From contig NC_071355.1 in NCBI RefSeq assembly GCF_943734655.1, positions 239,578,027 to 239,642,026 of the forward strand: a stretch of DNA of 64,000 bases, in the 5' to 3' direction. Origin of the DNA: Sabethes cyaneus (lineage: Eukaryota; Arthropoda; Insecta; Diptera; Culicidae). Below, piece after piece: positions 57,950 through 64,000 of this stretch (the stretch's first letter is position 1; the number at the start of each line of letters is the position of its first letter). Made by a program: the position numbers and the translations under genes. The notes below the pieces were generated by a model that saw only the letters and a list, made by a program, of their open reading frames with translations, made no database searches and was not told the origin of the DNA.

Positions 57950-58135
57950 CCCATTAAGCATAACGGACGTTAGTAATAAATCCATTAGGCATAATGTAGG
58001 TTAAGCAAGACAGGCAGAATGGACGGTAGGTATAATGAACGATATGTATAATGGATAATAGGCATAATGGACGACAGGGATAATGTGCGCGAGACATAAT
58101 GTATGGTAGGTATAAAGAAAGTTAGGTAATCTACT
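57950..58135. repeat. Degenerate minisatellite with GGCATAATGGACG core
   Basis: About a dozen decayed units of GGCATAATGGACGATA or GGTATAATG lie in tandem. The unit recalls the GCCATAATG units at 30926-31020. Confidence 0.7.
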
Positions 58136-58242
58136 GTTAGCATGCAAGAGGTCCAAACGACTCAGTTTGAAAAAGCATTGCATATAGAGTAAATCGGATA
58201 ACCTACGAATGGCCGTGAGTCAAGACTCAATTGGAAGAACTA

Positions 58243-59116
58243 CCCAAGTAACCAAGAGTTCGAATAATGGTGTCTAACGAGGGTTAAACAGCTTTATGTA
58301 TATTAATCTATAACTTGCTAAGCAGCTTCACTTTTAAGTAATTAACCGAACTTTCAAGCTGTCTTGAGTTCGCTGCATAGAACGCTAAGCAGCTTCAAAA
58401 TAAACTGCTAAAAACTAAGAAAAAACTAAAATTTAGCAGCACTTCTATGTTCTATTTTTATACTTCTACCTATAACTTCTATATTCGTTGCATTTGCCTG
58501 ATGTTGGGTTTGAACCCGGGTGTTCCGCGTTGTAAACCTATCCCGATCCACTGCGTCACCTTTGTCGTATACAAGCGATGCGAATTTTGCCAATGAGTTG
58601 TTCTTAAGTATAAATTCGTTTTAGAACTTTCAGCAGCTTTATGCAGCGCAAGTTAATTATAGAACATAAAGTTTGGAGCCATTAACTAGTCGTGAGATAC
58701 CGACAGCATATGTTACACAACACAACATAATAATGAAGAGCATTGCATTCTAATTTATATTTGTAATTAGAAATGTGCGATGAATAAATTTATTCGAGTA
58801 AAATAAAAATAATTAATCTCAAACAGTTTTAGGTTCGGCTAGTTTGATCACCAGAAATTTGAACAAAAAAAAATCATTTCGTGGCCAGAAACATGCACCG
58901 CAGAACATGTTAGCAACTAAAGTTACTTCAGAACTTCATGTAGCATCCTAATAGCTTTGAAGTATCTATGAAGTACTCACAGCACTTCTTAAAGCATTTA
59001 GTTCCACGTATACTTTATATACACTACTAATCAGCAAGAAAGTTCCACGGGACTGAACTAATTGTGAACTTTCGAGTTCGCGTTTCAAGTAATATTCGAA
59101 CTTCTGGTTGCTTGGG
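58243..59116. mobile_element. TIR element with CCCAAGTAACC ends (874 bp)
   Basis: The left end CCCAAGTAACCAAGAGTTCG and the right end, reversed, CCCAAGCAACCAGAAGTTCG extend into AATA, giving about 24 bp of inverted repeat. TA flanks both sides. It contains AGCAGCTTCA-type motifs and a tRNA-like core at 58495-58565. No transposase. Confidence 0.82.
58495..58565 (-). repeat. tRNA-like core inside a TIR element
   Basis: On the minus strand an A-box-like GTGACGCAGTGG and a B box GGGTTCAAACCC are about 40 bases apart, as in a tRNA. The 5' and 3' acceptor arms do not match. Treated as tRNA-derived, not a functional tRNA. Confidence 0.5.
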
Positions 59117-59871
59117 TAATGAATGGCATAGTAGATCTAATGGAATGGTATAGTATGGTATGGTATCTGAATCTGATTTGTCGATTAAAAAATTTGATCT
59201 CGTTTCCACTGATTGTCAGTTAATAAAAAAGTGTTATAATCTTTCTAATGTTTCGATACTATATTTTAAGTCTTCTTCAGGGATTGAATACTGTCTGTTC
59301 CCCATCAAATATCTCTTCTTTATAGAAATTACTTGTCGTTTACATTATTTTTGCTCTCTATTTCTCTCTATCTATCTCACTCGCTTTCTCTTTCGCGCGT
59401 CCAGCTGGTTTAATTTGTCTACTAATCTTTACTGTACAGACATAAATTGGACGAACTGAAAAGATTGTATTAGCTGTATAGTTGGTCGGTGTTAAGTCAA
59501 ACCGAAGCAAATAACAAAAATCTGATTTCGAGAAAAACTAGGTCAAAGTTTGCTGCTGTTGTGTAGTTCAAAAGCTATTAATCGTGCGAAATCATTTTAT
59601 ATCTCTGAATGTTTGCAACATTTTTGTAATCTGATTAGAGTAAAATGTAGCTTAGGAAATTCTCAATCGTTTGCTGTCATTAACTTATTTTTTTAAATTT
59701 TGCGACTTGGTCCGGTCTGACCTAACACCGACCAGTTAGTTCTACCAGTTTGTGCAATCTTTTCACTCTGTCCAGTCAATATGGTCTACTCAGTCTGCTC
59801 ATTCCGTTTAGTCAAGTTTTTTTTTCGTTTGATTATAGTCACTTTAACAGTTTGGGTCATTCGTAACTTCT

Positions 59872-59948
59872 GACGGGTTGGGATTTGAACCGGGGTCCTC
59901 GGCGTGAGAGGCGTGAATGCTAACCACTGCATCGCAATTGACCCCTAG
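59872..59948 (-). repeat. tRNA-like core, not a clean tRNA
   Basis: The minus strand reads GCGATGCAGTGGTTAGCATT (A box), CCTCTCACGCCGAGG (short anticodon-like stem-loop) and CCCCGGTTCAAATCC (B box). The spacing is tRNA-like but the acceptor stem cannot pair. Probably a SINE head or tRNA pseudogene. Confidence 0.5.
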
Positions 59949-61011
59949 TCAAGTTTAGTGTTATTTGTTTTTCAAGTATTGTTATTTAGCCTATCCAGTC
60001 TACAAATCTCTTCAAATTTATTTTACCGAATTTAATATCAGCTGCAGTTGATAGTATAAATTTTATGAAAATGAAAATCTCTGCTACTAAGTAAATTGCG
60101 GTCAATACCATTCCAGACGAGACGTCAAAAAATATTGCTGACGCAAATGAATGACGTAGGTTAACTATAGTGGCGATTATCAATTGATTGTTGCTTTGTT
60201 CCGTTACAGTTCCGAATGCATTGTTGATCTGCCAGTTAGGAAAATCTAAGCTGCCTCAGGATGAAAACCTATCGGCTATCAACGAGCTGTGTAATTGCTG
60301 ACTTACAACTTACAAGCTTCTCCCTGGGGTGGGAGAGCCGGCCGGTCGGCGGAAGAGTTCGGTGACTAATTGCATCAATCAAACAAGAAATGTGGCTAAA
60401 TTGATTGCTCAACTGCGGCTGCTGTGTATATTTGCTGACTAAAGTGCCCGGGACGCACTAATCCCCGTTATTTGCTAAATTAATGGATATTCTGCGGAAT
60501 GGATTTGTCTTTTGTTGCGTGCGTACGTACGTACGCAGCAACCGTAGCAGCAGAACCGGCTGGTGACTCTATTGTTTCAGTGACGTCAAATAGAAGTAAT
60601 TAATTGCAGCTGAATGATGAATGTGTGGCGATGTATCATCATCCGATTCATGCATCATCCAGCGGTGGAACGATTTTGTCAGCCAAAGATATTAAATGTG
60701 ACACTGATGATCTCATCAGTGATGGAAGTAAATCTTATTTAGCAGAGTTGAAAAAAATCACGACTGCTAAACTGTATTTTTAGTCAGTGATAACCATTTA
60801 AGGTTAGTTGATATCATAATATTTAAAGAAAGAACTTCTGATAACAGACGTTAAGATACGACGCCGGTCTCGAATTTGTTATCGTTTTGGATTAATCCTG
60901 ATAGTGCGAGTGAAGTGATAAGCATGTTGTCAAAATTGTTATTCTACCACAGATGTTGGGTGTCTGCCGAATTAGTTGGATATTCAAATAAGACTGGTTA
61001 ATATTTAGAAC
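59949..61011. other. Upstream region of the UGT gene
   Basis: Unlike its surroundings it shows few repeats. GC-rich patches (60320-60360) and ATTA-rich motifs such as TAATTAATTGCAG (60598-60610) may be regulatory. Nothing proves a promoter; no TATA box at a convincing distance was found. Confidence 0.35.
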
Positions 61012-62628
61012 ATGCGAACTAAAGAAACTCTCATAATCATCGCCGCAGTTTTTGCAAATTTTGTCAATGCAGCCAACATACTCTACATCGCAACCGTAAC
61101 CTCCAGGAGCCACACAATATGGTAATTACAGTAGATAAGTGGTGTGAATAATCTGATTATTGTGAGCACTTTTAGGAATCGTCCTTTGATTCATGCCCTG
61201 GCCGCCAGAGGTCACAACGTGACCGTCGTCGCTGTCGATGTGGAGCAAAGCCCTCCGCCGAATGTGACCTACATCGAAATCGAAGGAGCCTATGAAGCTT
61301 TCGCAGAGGAAGCGGAAGAATTTATGGCCGACGCAGAGCAGAACGATCCGATTGCTATGATTTCCGAAATGAAATTCTTCACCGTTGCCTTCTGTGAGCA
61401 CTCGTTCCGAAGTGCTGGATTCGCTCAGCTTAAGGCTTATCCGGATACGTTTCCGGTGGATGTGATTCTCAGTGATTACCTTTTTGGATCGTGTTTATCG
61501 GCGTACGCACAGCATAAGTTCGGTCGGCCACCGTACGTCGCGCTCACAGCGTACTCGGCTCAGGTGACTACACTCACGATGACCGGGGCGTTTTCCTTTC
61601 CATCGCTAACTCCCCATCATATGTACGATGTATCGCCACCTTTGAGTTTTAAGCAACGGTTTTTGAATTTTATTTTCTACATTTACGAAGAAATTAGCAA
61701 ATTTTCTCAAGTTCTACCGGCTCAGAACCTGATACTGAAAAGATTGTTTCCGGATATTCCTAATCTCAGTGAATTGGAACGAGATGCTCGACTGGTGCTG
61801 CTGAACTCTCATCCTGCTGCGCAGGTTTCGGAGCCAATGATGCCGAGTGTAATTCCGGTTGGGGGAATGCATATTCGACCAGCCAAACCATTGCCGAAAG
61901 ATTTGGAGAAATGGGTTAATCAGACAACGCGACCGATTGCGCTTTTCTCGCTTGGAACTAACTTTCGAAGTGATAAGCTTGAGCCCGGCATAATCGAACA
62001 AATTTTAGGTGCCATGCAAGAGTTGTCCGAGTTTCAATTTCTGTGGAAATTCGAATCGAATCTGACGGATTTCAGTGTTCCGGAGAATGTCTTCATGCGG
62101 CAGTGGATTCCACAGGGGGATCTTTTGGCTAACCCTAGAGTGAAGCTTTTCATTACCCACAGTGGACTGCTGAGTACACAAGAAGCCATTTGGCACGGTG
62201 TTCCGATTGTTGGTTTCCCACTGTTTGCCGATCAGTTCGCCAACATCGAGTACTGTGTTCAACGGGGCGTCGGGAAGCGTCTGCTCATCCGGAAGTTCGA
62301 AAGTCAACAGCTTGTCGATGCAGTACGGGAGATAAGTGGTGACACAGCTATTCGGGAGAATATGGATAAACTATCGAGGGTGTTCCGTGATCAGCCCGAA
62401 AGTCCGCTGAATCGGGCTGTTTGGTGGGTAGAGTGGGTTCTCCGCAATCCTGATTCCAGAGTGCTTCAAACCGGTGCGATTGATTTGCATTGGTTTGTGA
62501 AATACTCGATAGATGTCATCGGAGTTATCGTCCTAGCATTAGTGACAATAGTATTACTGGAGTGTTGGCTAGTACCAGTGGCGGCTAGATGGCGTAGCAG
62601 GCGCGTGATGAAAGAAAAGAAAGAATAG
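61012..62628 (+). CDS. UDP-glycosyltransferase, two exons, 520 aa
   Basis: Exons are 61012-61121 and 61176-62628, with a 54-bp GT-AG intron that splits the codon of Trp37. Residues 1-20 (MRTKETLIIIAAVFANFVNA) are a signal peptide. SRSH at about residue 34 holds the catalytic His of UGTs, and ILSDYLFGSC near 137 the partner Asp. The UDP-sugar signature is at about 362-404 (THSGLLSTQEAIWHGVP, then FADQFANIEYC). A membrane segment spans about 480-502, followed by a basic tail ending KEKKE, which satisfies a KxKxx-type ER retention pattern. This predicts an ER-membrane enzyme, active site in the lumen, that attaches a sugar (glucose in most insect UGTs) to small lipophilic compounds such as plant toxins, insecticides, pigments or hormones. 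Length is usual for the family. Without exon 1 the frame would start at a chance ATG in the intron and lose the signal peptide and His, so the upstream start is preferred. Substrate cannot be told. Confidence 0.95.
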
Positions 62629-62639
62629 GATTGCAAGCA

Positions 62640-62645
62640 AATAAA
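62640..62645 (+). other. Poly(A) signal of the UGT gene
   Basis: AATAAA starts 12 bases after the stop codon. That is close, but the sequence is canonical; no other AATAAA lies nearby before 62829. Confidence 0.55.
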
Positions 62646-62979
62646 ATCATCTAGTTAACGTCGATACTCCTACCGTTCTCATTTCAAACTCAGTTGAGCG
62701 TAATTGAGCCGCTTACATAACAGCACCAACTGCATAGAAAAAGAAACGTTTTATTTTCCAATTGCAGCAAACATCGCATCGGGTCCGGATTGTGCAACAA
62801 ACAATTATCTTATCCTGCGTTCATGTTCGAATAAATTATTCAAACGACTTCGATTAGTCCATAATGGAAAGCACTCTAGCTCGAGGGTTCCCAAGCGTTC
62901 CACTGAACGCTGAACTGAACCACTTGTCCTTATTGCAAGCACGTGCATACCGACCTGCAGCAGCCTACTTTGTACCGAC

Positions 62980-63960
62980 TACGTAGGGGAAAAGTGTATA
63001 ATGTGCCCCCCCTAAGAATAAATGGATATATATCCGTTATACTTCCCCAAATTAACGTTACAACTACGTGTATATGTTGGTACTTAAGCTGACAACCAAT
63101 TGCAATTGTTTATTTCATTTAGTATTGTGGAATAAACATGCTAGGAATTATTTAATAAAAGCACCTAAATGTTGTGTTTCTCGTCTGCGCGGGGTAAAAT
63201 GCCCCACCTGCGGTATAATATGCCCAATGCGGTAATTTGAGTATTTCTACCAGTGACAGACCAACTCTATTTTGTAGAAAGTAAAACTATTTCCTTTGTT
63301 TTGCAAAATATCGTTATTTTATGTAAAATAAACCTAGTTTCGGCCTTCTGGTGCTCTTTTTCTTTTCTGCATGGGGCACATTATACGCAGCTGTGGCGTT
63401 TTGTACCGGGTAGTTGAATTACCTAGAATTTGGACGTTGGTAATAAATTATTCCCACCACGGTTACTCTACAATACTAATTGAATTAAATAATGGCAATC
63501 GACTTCAACTTAGATCTGTTTACATAGTTTTAAAGCCACATTTGCAAGGGGGGCAAATTGCACCACCGCAAGTGGGGCATTTTGGCCTGCTTTTACTTAT
63601 TTGAAAAAATATTAAATGTTAAAGCAAGTCAAGCGTTTCATACCGTTATTTTTAGCAGGGATGTCATTTTGAAGTTCACTTTACGCAATCGAATCGCAAC
63701 AACCGGTTATTTACAGATTTTGACAAGAAAATAGCTTATGGAAATGACGCCAAAAGTTACATCGGAAGCTGCTCAAAAACAAATTTATTTTTGTTTTGTT
63801 TTTACAGCATGTGACAACTGTCATACTTGCATAGTAGGCTAGTTCCATCAAATACTATGGTTTCTGGGTGGTTTTGCATTTTAATTTCGCTTATTTAGCG
63901 AAAAACGAAGGGGGGGCACATTGGCCACGGGGGGCACGTTATACATAATTCCCCTACGTA
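62980..63960. mobile_element. TIR element with TACGTAGGGG ends (about 977 bp)
   Basis: The left end TACGTAGGGGAAAAGTGTAT and the right end, reversed, TACGTAGGGGAATTATGTAT extend to AATGTGCCCCCC, giving about 32 bp of inverted repeat. TA duplication is likely but hard to prove in the palindromic TACGTA. GGGGCACATTATAC / GGGGTAAAATGCCCC motifs recur inside (63190, 63374, 63573). A 77-aa open frame at 63371-63604 spans such motifs and is not called. Architecture resembles 15882-16817. Confidence 0.8.
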
Positions 63961-64000
63961 CGATAGGAGTTCAGTTTTCCCGCTTGCGTCGATGACGACG

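Noticed and set aside
59872..59948. Functional tRNA gene
   Set aside because: A and B boxes are present but acceptor stem halves do not pair; kept only as a tRNA-like repeat.

Overview
The window is animal nuclear DNA, most likely from a dipteran and probably a mosquito. This is inferred from very short introns (54-67 bp), an insect-type JHBP/takeout-like secreted protein, an insect UDP-glycosyltransferase, and decayed transposons (RTE, Jockey/CR1-like and R1 retrotransposons, mariner, hAT, many MITEs) of the mix typical of culicids. No ribosomal RNA, intact tRNA, CRISPR array or bacterial operon was seen. Species cannot be named from the sequence alone.

Only three protein-coding genes are convincing. 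(1) A MORN3-like gene on the minus strand at 9651-10453, three exons, 224 aa; its last exon is too short to appear as an ORF and was recovered from splice sites. (2) A secreted JHBP/takeout-superfamily-like gene on the plus strand at 18559-19655, four exons, 305 aa, with a TATA box and a poly(A) signal. (3) A microsomal UDP-glycosyltransferase on the plus strand at 61012-62628, two exons, 520 aa, with a poly(A) signal. They do not form an operon or an obvious pathway; each stands alone in a repeat-rich background.

The rest is mostly repeats. 1-9.6 kb: a Harbinger-like MITE, RT and mariner remnants, and a 1.43 kb hAT-type element with a perfect 8-bp target duplication. 12.9-17.7 kb: RT remnants, one split by a second hAT-type element, then a string of MITEs. 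20.2-23.5 kb: another Harbinger-like MITE, a palindrome, a direct duplication, and a degenerate array of a 12-bp unit. 29.2-34.3 kb: a decayed RTE retrotransposon and a mariner pseudogene split by an RTE 3' end with a 13-bp target duplication. 37.7-40.4 kb: SINE and Jockey-like remnants and an unclassified repeat. 40.7-46.9 kb: a very large degenerate GTCCAGAG array interrupted by a hAT MITE, a 1.18 kb TIR element and an R1-clade fragment. 50.9-59.1 kb: more Jockey-like RT pieces, a third degenerate array split by a pogo/Tigger-like element, and several TIR elements. 62.98-63.96 kb: a further TIR element.

The stretches 9-12.9, 23.6-29.2, 35.2-37.7, 46.9-50.9 and 59.2-61 kb hold few recognisable repeats and no gene I can support; they may be intergenic or intronic DNA with regulatory sequence. 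Most interesting are three separate arrays built on a shared GTCCA core, a TIR family with CCCA termini and 2-bp target duplications that are not always TA, and a Harbinger-like family present as both short and long forms with matching ends.
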